A stretch of DNA of 8,678 bases from Tannerellaceae bacterium (GCA_031267775.1 JAIRYL010000107.1:1-8678), one strand, 5' to 3'; positions 1 through 6,539 are shown, numbered from the stretch's first letter. Numbers and translations are program-made. Notes: generated by a model not told the origin, from the letters alone.

Positions 1-1292
1 GTAAAGTCGCCTGCGCCTATCTGTACCTGTCCGTTGGTAAAGGTAGCGGCATAGATACCTTTTTTTACGGTAGCAATCATTTCTTCTTCCGTTACGTTTC
101 CGGCTTCCATATATGTAGCGCGCATGCGCGGGATAGGCGCCATGCGGAATGATTCGCGGCGTCCGTTCCCCGTGGAAGGAATGCCATAATGCCTGGCGCT
201 GATGCGGTCGTGCAGGTAACTGGTAAGTACGCCTTCTTTAACGATGTATGTTTTCTGGCCGTCTACGCCGTCGTCGTCTATATTTACCGAGCCGCGGTTA
301 AATGGTATCGTCCCGTCGTCTACCACATTTATATGTTCATTGCAAATCTTCCGGTTCAGTTGATTGGAGAAAATAGAAATGTTCTTGCGGTTGAAATCCG
401 CTTCAAAGGCATGGCCAATCGCTTCGTGCAGAAAAATACCCGAACCGCCGGCGCCCATAACTACCGGCATTTCGCCGCCTTTGGGTTTGACGGCGTTAAA
501 AAGGATAGCCGTTTTTTCAACCGCCTCCCTGGCGATGGTTTCTATAATATCATCGTTCAGAAACTCTGCTCCCATGCGGTAAGCGCGGGATGCGTACGCA
601 TTTTCTATCTTGCCGTCCTGTTCCATAATGCAAACGGCCCCCAGGGTAACCATGGGGCGGTAATCGTAATACATCACGCCCTCCGAATTACAAAAAAGAA
701 TATGCGAAGTAGAATCGCCTAAAGAAGCGTTTACTTTTACAACCCTGCCGTCAAGCTCAAAGATACGGTCGTTGATAACCTGCAGATAAGGCGTTTTTTC
801 CTTTACGGAAATCAAATCCCAAGGCTGCTGTACGGCATAATAGTTTTTGACGACAGGCTTCTCGGTCATATTTACCGGCTTCCTGCTCCCCGAACCGGCG
901 GCGATGCGGGCCGCCGTTGTAGCCGCTTTCAGCATGTCTGCCAGCGTTACGCTTTCTACGTAAGCATAGCCGGTTTGATCGCCGGCCAATACGCGCACTC
1001 CCATGCCAAAATCGATGGTAGACGACGCCCGGTTAACGGCGCCATCCTGTAACCCGATACTGTTCCTAAAGGTATGTTCAAAGAACAAATCGGCATAATC
1101 GCCGCCTTTTTCCAGCGCTGCGTCCAGCGTTTTCCGTATGTCGGCCTCGCTCGCTCCAAAATGATTCAGAGCAAATGCGACCCCTGCCGCCTTATCGCCG
1201 GCAGCGTTTGCTATTCCTCCCAGAAAAGAAGGAGCAGCCAATGAACCTAACATAGCCATACTTCCTGTTTTAATAAAATCACGTCGTTTCAT
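1..1292 (-). CDS. tldD: TldD-family metallopeptidase with Tat signal peptide (3' end outside window)
   Basis: I translated this frame by hand: it is open for 430 codons from ATG at 1292 and runs off the left edge. The start MKRRDFIKTGSMAM is a twin-arginine signal (RRDFIK at residues 3-8, then a hydrophobic stretch) with an A-N-A cleavage site ending at residue 30, so a folded, exported protein is expected. HEAIGH at residues 289-294 is the HExxxH zinc motif of the TldD/PmbA (U62) family. In that family TldD is the catalytic subunit and pairs with TldE/PmbA to degrade peptides or trim leader peptides. The missing C-terminus should hold the zinc-ligand cysteine. The usual length is about 480 residues plus signal. 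A pmbA partner is expected just beyond position 1 but cannot be seen. The gene starts 28 bp after the maturase stop without its own obvious promoter, so it is probably the distal gene of the operon. Family is certain; substrate is unknown. Confidence 0.93.
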   Translation of the reverse strand, partial: MKRRDFIKTGSMAMLGSLAAPSFLGGIANAAGDKAAGVAFALNHFGASEADIRKTLDAALEKGGDYADLFFEHTFRNSIGLQDGAVNRASSTIDFGMGVRVLAGDQTGYAYVESVTLADMLKAATTAARIAAGSGSRKPVNMTEKPVVKNYYAVQQPWDLISVKEKTPYLQVINDRIFELDGRVVKVNASLGDSTSHILFCNSEGVMYYDYRPMVTLGAVCIMEQDGKIENAYASRAYRMGAEFLNDDIIETIAREAVEKTAILFNAVKPKGGEMPVVMGAGGSGIFLHEAIGHAFEADFNRKNISIFSNQLNRKICNEHINVVDDGTIPFNRGSVNIDDDGVDGQKTYIVKEGVLTSYLHDRISARHYGIPSTGNGRRESFRMAPIPRMRATYMEAGNVTEEEMIATVKKGIYAATFTNGQVQIGAGDF

Positions 1293-1320
1293 ATTATTAC
1301 TATATCTAATCTGATAATTG

Positions 1321-2556
1321 TCAGGTAGAGAATTGTCCGGCCACGCGCATAACGTTTGCGGGCGGACGTCCGGCCAGCAGTTCGTTTTTCATGTAGTCCA
1401 TATAAGGCGCCGCATGATTAAAGAACTTTTTGTATCCTTTGCAAAGATAATTCAAGCCGTATTCGCCGTTTGCCGTGTACAGGAAACGGTTTTTCGGGCA
1501 TTCGCCGTTGCAGGCAAAAAGATAGTCGCATGCCTTGCATTGCGCCGGCAGTTTGTCAAACTTATCCGCGCCGAATTTCATCTGCTCCGGGCTATACATC
1601 ATTTCCGTAATGGTTTTTGCGTAGATGTTTCCCAGCTTGTATTCGGGGAATACATAATGGTCGCAAGCATATACGTCGCCGTTAAACTCCATTACCCCGG
1701 CATGTCCGCAGGTTTGCGCGAATATACAGACGCCCGGCGGCAGGCCTGCCCAATTGGCTAACGTGGCGTCGAAAAGTTGTATATAGTATGTTCCCACGTC
1801 TTTTTCCAGCCACTTGTCAAATATGGCGCAAAGGAAATCGCCCCATTTTTCGGCGTCTACGGAGAAAGGAGCCGGTTTGATGGCCGCATGTTGCTGTTCG
1901 GGCGTGGTAAGAACCCTATCGCCGGCATGCGCGTCGACGCGCTCGACGGCCGGCGCAAACTGTATGTATTGACATGCCAGTTCTTTAAAGAAGTTATAAA
2001 AATCCAGCGGATAATCTACGTTATAATCATTTATTACAGCCATGGCGTTGTATGCCACTCCGTACTTTTTCAGCAGGCGGATTCCCTTCATTACCTTTAC
2101 GAAAGAAGGAAGCCCTTGCCTGTTCCTGCGGTATTCGTCATGAAATTCCTGCGGCCCGTCGATAGAAACGCCCACAAGGAAATTATTTTCCTTGAAGAAA
2201 CGACACCATTCGTCGTTCAGTAAAGTCCCGTTTGTTTGAATACAGTTATCTATCTCCCTTCCCTGCGCATATTTCCGTTGAAGCGCCAGCGCTTTTCTGT
2301 AAAAGCTGACAGGGCGCATAAGCGTTTCGCCGCCATGCCAGGTAAATAAAACCTGTTGCATGGTCTGGCTCGACAGATATTCCTGTATGAATCGTTCCAG
2401 TAACTCCTCCGGCATGCTATGGCTTTTCACATGCGTATAGAGCTTGCCTTTTTCGAGGTAATAACAATATTCGCATGCCAGGTTGCAAACGGAGCCTGCG
2501 GGTTTCAGCATTACATAAACCGGCTTGGCAAAAGGAGATACAGCTTGTTTATTCAT
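1321..2556 (-). CDS. chuR: Anaerobic sulfatase-maturating enzyme (anSME), radical SAM/SPASM
   Basis: This 411-residue enzyme should oxidise an active-site Cys or Ser of arylsulfatases to formylglycine in the cytoplasm, using S-adenosylmethionine and iron-sulfur clusters. The radical SAM motif CNLACEYC places cysteines at 24, 28 and 31. The WHGGE motif follows at about 74-78. The C-terminal SPASM cysteines sit at 277, 283, 298, 340, 343, 349, 353 and 372. Their spacing matches that known for the Clostridium perfringens enzyme almost exactly, and the Asp right after Cys298 is the equivalent of its catalytic base. The C-terminal GRPPANVM is also typical of the family. I chose ATG at 2556 (MNKQAVSPFAKP). 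The in-frame ATG at 2598 would overlap the upstream gene by 31 bp and add 14 residues that family members lack. The gap to the glycosyltransferase stop is 11 bp. No sulfatase lies in the window, so its clients are elsewhere. A different substrate is possible but less likely. Confidence 0.92.
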   Translation of the reverse strand: MNKQAVSPFAKPVYVMLKPAGSVCNLACEYCYYLEKGKLYTHVKSHSMPEELLERFIQEYLSSQTMQQVLFTWHGGETLMRPVSFYRKALALQRKYAQGREIDNCIQTNGTLLNDEWCRFFKENNFLVGVSIDGPQEFHDEYRRNRQGLPSFVKVMKGIRLLKKYGVAYNAMAVINDYNVDYPLDFYNFFKELACQYIQFAPAVERVDAHAGDRVLTTPEQQHAAIKPAPFSVDAEKWGDFLCAIFDKWLEKDVGTYYIQLFDATLANWAGLPPGVCIFAQTCGHAGVMEFNGDVYACDHYVFPEYKLGNIYAKTITEMMYSPEQMKFGADKFDKLPAQCKACDYLFACNGECPKNRFLYTANGEYGLNYLCKGYKKFFNHAAPYMDYMKNELLAGRPPANVMRVAGQFST

Positions 2557-2567
2557 TCGTTTGCATG

Positions 2568-3803
2568 TTAACCGAAAGTTGCTTCTATGTAATGGCACAT
2601 ATCCTCTACGCCTTGTTCGCTTTGGATTTGTTTGCCTAAAGCGGCTGCCTTTTCTTGATACGATGCGTTATTAACCAGATCGTTTACTTTATCTTCCAGT
2701 TGTTTCGCGGATATTCGGGCTATTCTCGCCCTTTCGGGGCCGACGCCTAATTCGGAAACGCGGTTTCCCCAATAATGCTGGTCTATGATGAGCGGAAATA
2801 CCAGTTGCGGCTTTCCGGCACGGGCGGCGCTATGGGTGGCGCCGCATCCGCCATGATGGATAATGGCCTTGCAACAGGGAAATATCAGCGAGTGGCGAAC
2901 CGGTTTGTCTGCAATAAATACGTTGGGATTGTTTTGCAGACGGCTGCCTGTATTAAACCAGCCGCTTCCGACGACAAGTTTATATCCCCGCCTGATACAG
3001 ATATCGAGCAGCCATTCCGAAATCCGGTCTTTATCTTTGGCGTCGCAGCTACCCAGCGTAAAGAAAAGGGCAGGCTTGTCGTTTTCCCGGATAAACGCCA
3101 TGATTTGTTTAAAGGTATCTTCGTCGTGAGGCAATGCATCGTTGAAGCAGTATCCTCCAATATCCCATTTATACGTCCAGCCGGGGTCTGTATTGCCCAG
3201 ATAGCGGCTATACATCAGGAAATTAGCAGAAGTTTCCGCCGCATGCAGGCCAAAGTTCTTAACGGGCGGCATGCCGCGCTGTTTCCGGTTTTTATTAAGC
3301 GTATGAAGAACCATAAAGTTTGTACCTGTATTCAGCGCCTTCCACAAGAATCTGGGGGTAAATACCGGGTTTGCTTTAGGCCAGGGCATAACGGGAGGAG
3401 GTATCAGCGTTCCCGGAAGAAAAGGCGCGAAGGCTGTCCGTATAACAGGTTTTTTACAATATTCGGCTATACTTGGCGCTGCAAATTCCGTGTTGGCGGC
3501 TATCAGTATATCATGTTCGTTCAAGACGGGAATAAACTCTTCAAACTGTTTATCCATAACCCTGCGCACCCATTTCAGCAGATGGCTGGTTTTTTGATTC
3601 GTTTCCGCCGCTCCCCCAATCATTCCCCTTACGTCGTCGCACGCTTGCAGCACGTACCTGATTTGGAATGATTTGGCAAGGTTTTCAAACAGTTGGGGCA
3701 AGCTCAGCGTTACCTCGTGCCCGCGCTTCTTTAGCTCCGACGCCAGCGCGAGGTAAGGATAGACGTCTCCTTGCGAGCCTCTTGTTACAAGGAACAGTTT
3801 CAT
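2568..3803 (-). CDS. GT-B glycosyltransferase, GT1 sterol-glucosyltransferase-like
   Basis: The 411-residue protein has a GT-B fold signature. The N-terminal Rossmann start MKLFLVTRGSQGDVYPYLAL carries the glycine-rich GxxGDVxPxLAL acceptor-domain motif common to UDP-glucose:sterol and macrolide-type glycosyltransferases. The C-terminal nucleotide-sugar site is HHGGCGATHSAARAGKPQ from residue 316, then DQHYWGNRVSELGVGP from residue 341. These match the usual HHGGAGTT...DQxxWGxRVxxLGVGP of family GT1. No signal peptide or clear membrane span is visible, so it probably acts at the cytoplasmic face of the membrane on a lipid or small hydrophobic acceptor. Donor and acceptor cannot be read from the sequence. 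Its ATG (3803-3801) overlaps the TGA of the radical SAM gene (ATGA), so the two are translationally coupled and probably act on one pathway. Family is very likely; substrate is unknown. Confidence 0.88.
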   Translation of the reverse strand: MKLFLVTRGSQGDVYPYLALASELKKRGHEVTLSLPQLFENLAKSFQIRYVLQACDDVRGMIGGAAETNQKTSHLLKWVRRVMDKQFEEFIPVLNEHDILIAANTEFAAPSIAEYCKKPVIRTAFAPFLPGTLIPPPVMPWPKANPVFTPRFLWKALNTGTNFMVLHTLNKNRKQRGMPPVKNFGLHAAETSANFLMYSRYLGNTDPGWTYKWDIGGYCFNDALPHDEDTFKQIMAFIRENDKPALFFTLGSCDAKDKDRISEWLLDICIRRGYKLVVGSGWFNTGSRLQNNPNVFIADKPVRHSLIFPCCKAIIHHGGCGATHSAARAGKPQLVFPLIIDQHYWGNRVSELGVGPERARIARISAKQLEDKVNDLVNNASYQEKAAALGKQIQSEQGVEDMCHYIEATFG

Positions 3804-5011
3804 AAGATTCCTATTTGAGCCAGTTTACCCCTGTCCAGACTGTATTTCAGTTCCAGGTCTGTCAATAATTGTTCGCTCAGGTTCAGCGGTTTGCTAAGTT
3901 TCTTTGTCTGCCGGTAGCCTTTATATATTTTAGATACCATTTTTCCCGGATTAAATACGATAGACGACATAATCCAGCATCCGTGCGTACACCAGCAATT
4001 GGCGGCGTATCCATGTCCTATTTCGGATACTTCTTTTTTCATGGCTTGGGCATACATAATTTCCTGTACGTTATAGTCGTAGTCTTTTACATTGCCTATG
4101 GGTTGTCTCAGTTCGCATGAACGGAAACGTCCGTCGTAGTCTATTACCAGCGTAGTTTCTCCTGCCGTGCAGTCCATGCCCCAGGGCGTTGGTTTGTCTA
4201 TATTGCCGGCGCGTATGGTATACATGGCGCGTATAAGTCCGAGGTAAAAGAACCGGGTTACCCGTTTTCTGAAACCTGTAACGCCTTCGGCCATACGGTT
4301 GGCATAGGCTGCGTAAAACGGAACGATTTTGTCTTGCAGTTCCAGCAATGATTTTTCGGTAAGTATCTTAACGCCGTCTTCGCGGGTCATTCCGCGCGCG
4401 GCTTCTATGGTGTGCGTCAATACGTTTAAGCGTCCGAACGACCACATCATAAAGTCTATAATCTCTTCCAGATTATAGCGGGTGATTACGGTGGCTATAT
4501 TTTTGAGTACTTTGCCATCGTGCGCAAAGTTTTCGTCCACTTTCTTTAGCGTTTCAACCGTTTTGTAGAAATTGCCGGGCACGCCGCGCTGGGTATCATG
4601 CGTCCGGCCAAAACCGTCTAATGATACGCTGACGGTAATATTTAAGTCGGGGCAACTGTTTCTCAGGCGTTTCACCCATTCTACCACGCGGTCTCCCCGC
4701 AAGCCGTTTGTAGGTATGTTAGCGTCTTTGATATGGTTGTTTGTATAAAACATTTCAATAATTCCGGGCAATTCGTCCCGTAGCGTCGGTTCGCCTCCGG
4801 AGAGCCATAAGCGGTTGAATTCTCCTGCGCTTTCGGAGAGTTTTCTTATTTCGTCAAACGTCAAATCCTGTTCTTTCTTTTCCATGTCGTCTGCATAGAA
4901 ACACATTTTGCATTTGGCGTTGCATTTACCTGTTACGAATAAAAAAACGGATTCCAACTTTCGGTCTGAACTCATTTTCTGGAAAGAACTTCCTGCGCGT
5001 TTTGTTTTCAT
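3800..5011 (-). CDS. Radical SAM protein with C-terminal CxCTHxC (twitch/SPASM-like) domain
   Basis: The 403-residue protein has the radical SAM core motif CNAKCKMC (Cys30, Cys34, Cys37) for the 4Fe-4S cluster, then LSGGEPTLRDEL at 70-81 (the GGE motif that binds SAM), IPTNG at 99-103 and VSLDG at 129-133. The C-terminal part adds cysteines 281, 299, 339, 341 and 345, including a CWCTHGC cluster, which suggests one auxiliary iron-sulfur cluster as in twitch or truncated SPASM domains. I recall a branch of COG0535-like proteins with this LTxxEIxKL...CxCTHxC layout, often near glycan or lipid genes, but with no firm reaction assigned. It heads the tight gene run, with a candidate TAnnTTTG promoter upstream and a 4-nt stop/start overlap with the glycosyltransferase. 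This suggests it modifies the sugar acceptor or the glycosylated product. The ATG at 5011 fits with 18 residues before the core. Fold is certain; reaction is unknown. Confidence 0.9.
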   Translation of the reverse strand: MKTKRAGSSFQKMSSDRKLESVFLFVTGKCNAKCKMCFYADDMEKKEQDLTFDEIRKLSESAGEFNRLWLSGGEPTLRDELPGIIEMFYTNNHIKDANIPTNGLRGDRVVEWVKRLRNSCPDLNITVSVSLDGFGRTHDTQRGVPGNFYKTVETLKKVDENFAHDGKVLKNIATVITRYNLEEIIDFMMWSFGRLNVLTHTIEAARGMTREDGVKILTEKSLLELQDKIVPFYAAYANRMAEGVTGFRKRVTRFFYLGLIRAMYTIRAGNIDKPTPWGMDCTAGETTLVIDYDGRFRSCELRQPIGNVKDYDYNVQEIMYAQAMKKEVSEIGHGYAANCWCTHGCWIMSSIVFNPGKMVSKIYKGYRQTKKLSKPLNLSEQLLTDLELKYSLDRGKLAQIGIL

Positions 5012-5042
5012 ATATGTCTGTTATTTTATAACTAATTGGCGA

Positions 5043-5050
5043 CAAAACTA
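5043..5050 (-). promoter_or_regulatory. Candidate Bacteroidota -7 box upstream of the radical SAM gene
   Basis: On the minus strand the bases read TAGTTTTG, an exact match to the TAnnTTTG consensus of the primary sigma factor of Bacteroidota. It ends 31 nt upstream of the ATG at 5011. About 20 bp further upstream is a T-run (TTTT at 5074-5071) where TTTG would be ideal, so the -33 element is imperfect. If real, it lets the four-gene run be transcribed independently of the unknown gene upstream. Confidence 0.45.
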
Positions 5051-5087
5051 AATAAAAAGTCTTTGCCGGTAAAAAATAGCCTTGCTT

Positions 5088-5672
5088 TTATTGTTTTTTG
5101 ATTTTTGTGTTAAGTTTTTCTATTTGTTGTTTAATCTCTTCGGCTTGTCTGTACGCCTGTTGTATTTCAAACTTAACGCGTTCCTGAAGTATTATGTCCG
5201 TATGGTTAGCAAGGATAATTAAATTCTTCCTTACTACTTCTATTTCTTTGGATCCAAGGAGTTTTCCGTCTTCTTCTACGATTGTTTTGAGGTCCCAAAA
5301 GGCTTTCGATACTTTCTCGTAAGGCGTTCGTTCTATTACCGTCGGGGATGGGGGCGCTATTTTACGCTTTATCCTTGATTTCTTTATCTTGGTATTTTCT
5401 TCCTTTCTCTCGCGGTTGATAGCATTGATAACAGATTGTTGTTCGCGTGTGGGAGAAAAGTTGTTCAATTTGTTTTTTATGCGTTCAAGTTCTTGAACGT
5501 CATATTGTTTGGTCAGGTCTTTTGTCCTTCTGGTATTATCTATGTATTTAATAACAGATTTGAAGTTTTCTTTTTCTTCTCCTTCTAATGTTTCGATGTA
5601 AAATTCTGCTGTTCTGTTACTTATATAACGTTTTATTTTCCCAAAATCAATTGCTTTTTTATCGGCTGCCAT
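5088..5672 (-). CDS. Hypothetical lysine-rich, probably coiled-coil protein
   Basis: I do not recognise this 194-residue protein. It is strongly charged and rich in Lys, Glu, Ile and Asn. No signal peptide, membrane span or cysteine is seen. The N-terminal part (about 1-100) looks helical. A basic, proline-containing linker (KKSRIKRKIAPPSPTVIERT) lies at about 97-116. The C-terminal 50 residues (ERVKFEIQQAYRQAEEIKQQ, then IEKLNTKIKKQ) have heptad-like spacing suggesting a coiled coil. Base composition is clearly lower in GC than its neighbours: roughly 35% in lines I counted, against about 50% or more in the radical SAM gene. This hints at recent acquisition or an unusual evolutionary history. 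It has its own TAnnTTTG box at 5722-5715 and ends 76 bp before the radical SAM start, so it may or may not be co-transcribed. The reading frame is convincing from its length and codon pattern. A structural or DNA-binding role is possible but not supported by a motif. Confidence 0.75.
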   Translation of the reverse strand: MAADKKAIDFGKIKRYISNRTAEFYIETLEGEEKENFKSVIKYIDNTRRTKDLTKQYDVQELERIKNKLNNFSPTREQQSVINAINRERKEENTKIKKSRIKRKIAPPSPTVIERTPYEKVSKAFWDLKTIVEEDGKLLGSKEIEVVRKNLIILANHTDIILQERVKFEIQQAYRQAEEIKQQIEKLNTKIKKQ

Positions 5673-5714
5673 AATGTGATTTATTTGAAAGTTATAGATT
5701 GTTATTCATACGGA

Positions 5715-5722
5715 CAAATATA
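5715..5722 (-). promoter_or_regulatory. Candidate -7 box for the hypothetical gene
   Basis: The minus strand reads TATATTTG, an exact TAnnTTTG match, 42 nt upstream of the ATG at 5672. The surrounding DNA is very AT-rich, so a chance match is possible. No TTTG is seen at the expected -33 distance. Confidence 0.4.
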
Positions 5723-5825
5723 ATAATTTATTAAATAGCATCATATGAATATTTAATTCAATTGTTTTTTTTGTTGTAAAAGAACTCGAAGAACCTTTAT
5801 TTTTACCCGGCAGGGCAGGGGAAAT
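5723..5825. other. AT-rich intergenic stretch, no feature seen
   Basis: This is the first part of the 890-bp gap between the divergent genes at 5672 and 6565. It is AT-rich with a T-run at about 5764-5772 and turns GC-richer towards the heptamer array. I see no gene or RNA here. Confidence 0.5.
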
Positions 5826-5874
5826 GGAGAAGGCAGAAGGCAGAAAGGAGAAGGCAGAAGGCAGAAGGGAGAAA
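5826..5874. repeat. Heptamer tandem array, seven units in 21-bp groups
   Basis: The plus strand reads as seven adjacent 7-bp units of the form GGAGAAR or GCAGAAR: GGAGAAG, GCAGAAG, GCAGAAA, GGAGAAG, GCAGAAG, GCAGAAG, GGAGAAA. They also form a 21-bp repeat (5826-5846 and 5847-5867, differing only in the last base) plus a partial third copy. The strand is pure purine apart from the C in GCAGAAR. Such arrays expand and contract by replication slippage. It lies about 150 bp upstream of the start of the hypothetical gene on its side of the gap. Confidence 0.85.
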
Positions 5875-5940
5875 GCTCGCGCGTCGCGCCCCCTTCGGCG
5901 TCGCTCAAAGGCTCGCGCTTCGCCCTTCGCCTCCCTAAAG
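5875..5940. other. GC-rich block with imperfect direct repeat
   Basis: Directly after the heptamer array the composition changes sharply to CG-rich sequence. GCTCGCGCGTCGCGCCC at 5875-5891 is partly repeated as GCTCGCGCTTCGCCC at 5911-5925, and TTCGSC-type triplets recur between them. No hairpin strong enough for a terminator was found. Together with the array it looks like a mosaic intergenic element rather than a gene. Confidence 0.45.
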
Positions 5941-6038
5941 AAAAGCCCGCCCGCACTTCAAATACAGGACAGGCTTATCCTTTAGAAATGAAAAATAAAT
6001 AACATATACCCGGAATAACTCATAAAATGGAAAAAAAT

Positions 6039-6310
6039 ACGTATGAAAAAAGAAAAAACAGCAAATGAAAAAAAGACAGTACAAATGAAAAATGAAAACT
6101 GCATAAATGAAAAAAACAATTAGCGTATGTGAAAAGAAAAAACAGCAAATAAAAAAAAGGCAGTACAAATGAAAAATAAAAACTGCATAAATGAAAATAA
6201 AAATTAGCGTATATAAAAATAAAAATTCATGCGTGAAAAAAAAAATCAGTATGCTTGAAATAAAAATTTGCGTATATGAAATAAAAACTGCACAAATGAA
6301 AATAAAAATT
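6039..6310. repeat. A-rich degenerate minisatellite, about 13 units of 19-24 bp, with 84-bp duplication
   Basis: The plus strand is built from units with a mixed head such as GCGTAT, GCAAAT, ACAAAT or GCATAAAT followed by an A-tract, for example GCATAAATGAAAATAAAAA. I delimit units at 6039, 6061, 6081, 6101, 6123, 6145, 6165, 6185, 6207, 6231, 6251, 6270 and 6290. The first four units (6039-6122) are repeated as the next four (6123-6206) at an exact 84-bp offset, shown by CAGCAAAT at 6059 and 6143, CAGTACAAAT at 6077 and 6161, and CTGCATAAATGAAAA at 6099 and 6183. GC content counted over 6041-6310 is about 22%. With a unit near two helical turns, the A-tracts are roughly in phase, so the DNA may be bent. 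It is not a CRISPR array: there is no constant repeat with unique spacers. Confidence 0.85.
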
Positions 6311-6333
6311 CGTTTATGTTAATTTTTATTTTC
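6298..6333. repeat. Perfect 13-bp inverted repeat at the end of the A-rich array
   Basis: GAAAATAAAAATT (6298-6310) pairs perfectly with AATTTTTATTTTC (6321-6333) around a 10-nt loop. The right arm means the last array unit is followed by an inverted copy of its tail. Only one pair is G-C, so it is weak as an RNA hairpin. A role as a terminator is doubtful. It may mark the array boundary. Confidence 0.6.
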
Positions 6334-6539
6334 CATACGTGTTTCCGGGCAAATTTCACGCAAAAAAATGATTTGTTCCTTTATTTTTCAGTATTTCTTT
6401 TCTCCTCTGGTATAATCTTTTACGGTAAAATTGATTTAGGAGGCGTATGGAGGTCGGGATTTCGCCGTATCTTCCGGCAATTAGATGCGTCGGCCCTGGG
6501 CGCGGGGCGCGGCATGTTCTTTAGCTGCCTTTTTTTATG
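6334..6539. other. Intergenic stretch with a GC-rich island, no confident gene
   Basis: The first hundred bases are AT-rich and T-rich on the plus strand. From about 6440 to 6520 the sequence is about 64% GC by count and contains CGGCCCTGGGCGCGGGGCGC (6491-6510). A short plus-strand frame (6316-6561) spans the region but has no recognisable domain, and its GC-poor and GC-rich halves do not look like one protein. It could be a remnant, a dispersed intergenic element or an RNA. I cannot decide. Confidence 0.35.

Noticed and set aside
1321..2598. Longer start for the sulfatase maturase at 2598
   Set aside because: It would overlap the glycosyltransferase end by 31 bp and add residues that are absent from the family. 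MNKQAVSPFAKP at 2556 aligns with known starts.
2775..3671. Long plus-strand frame of 298 residues opposite the glycosyltransferase
   Set aside because: It is the shadow of a gene with strong family motifs on the minus strand, and its own translation has no domain.
5012..5087. Short RiPP precursor gene ahead of the radical SAM gene
   Set aside because: The 76-bp gap is AT-rich and I could find no open frame with a leader or core pattern on the minus strand.
5041..5100. Rho-independent terminator after the hypothetical gene
   Set aside because: T-runs are present but no stem with adequate pairing precedes them.
5753..5956. Minus-strand frame of 67 residues with LLPSPFC repeats
   Set aside because: The repeats are simply the translated heptamer array, and the rest comes from the GC-rich block. 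No homolog or start signal is recognised.
5935..6168. Minus-strand frame of 77 residues, Phe/Cys-rich with a 28-residue repeat
   Set aside because: It stays open only because the A-rich 84-bp repeat is a multiple of three. Composition is a by-product of T-rich DNA, and there is no family or start signal.
6039..6310. CRISPR array
   Set aside because: Units are degenerate and contiguous, with no constant repeat, no unique spacers and no cas genes.
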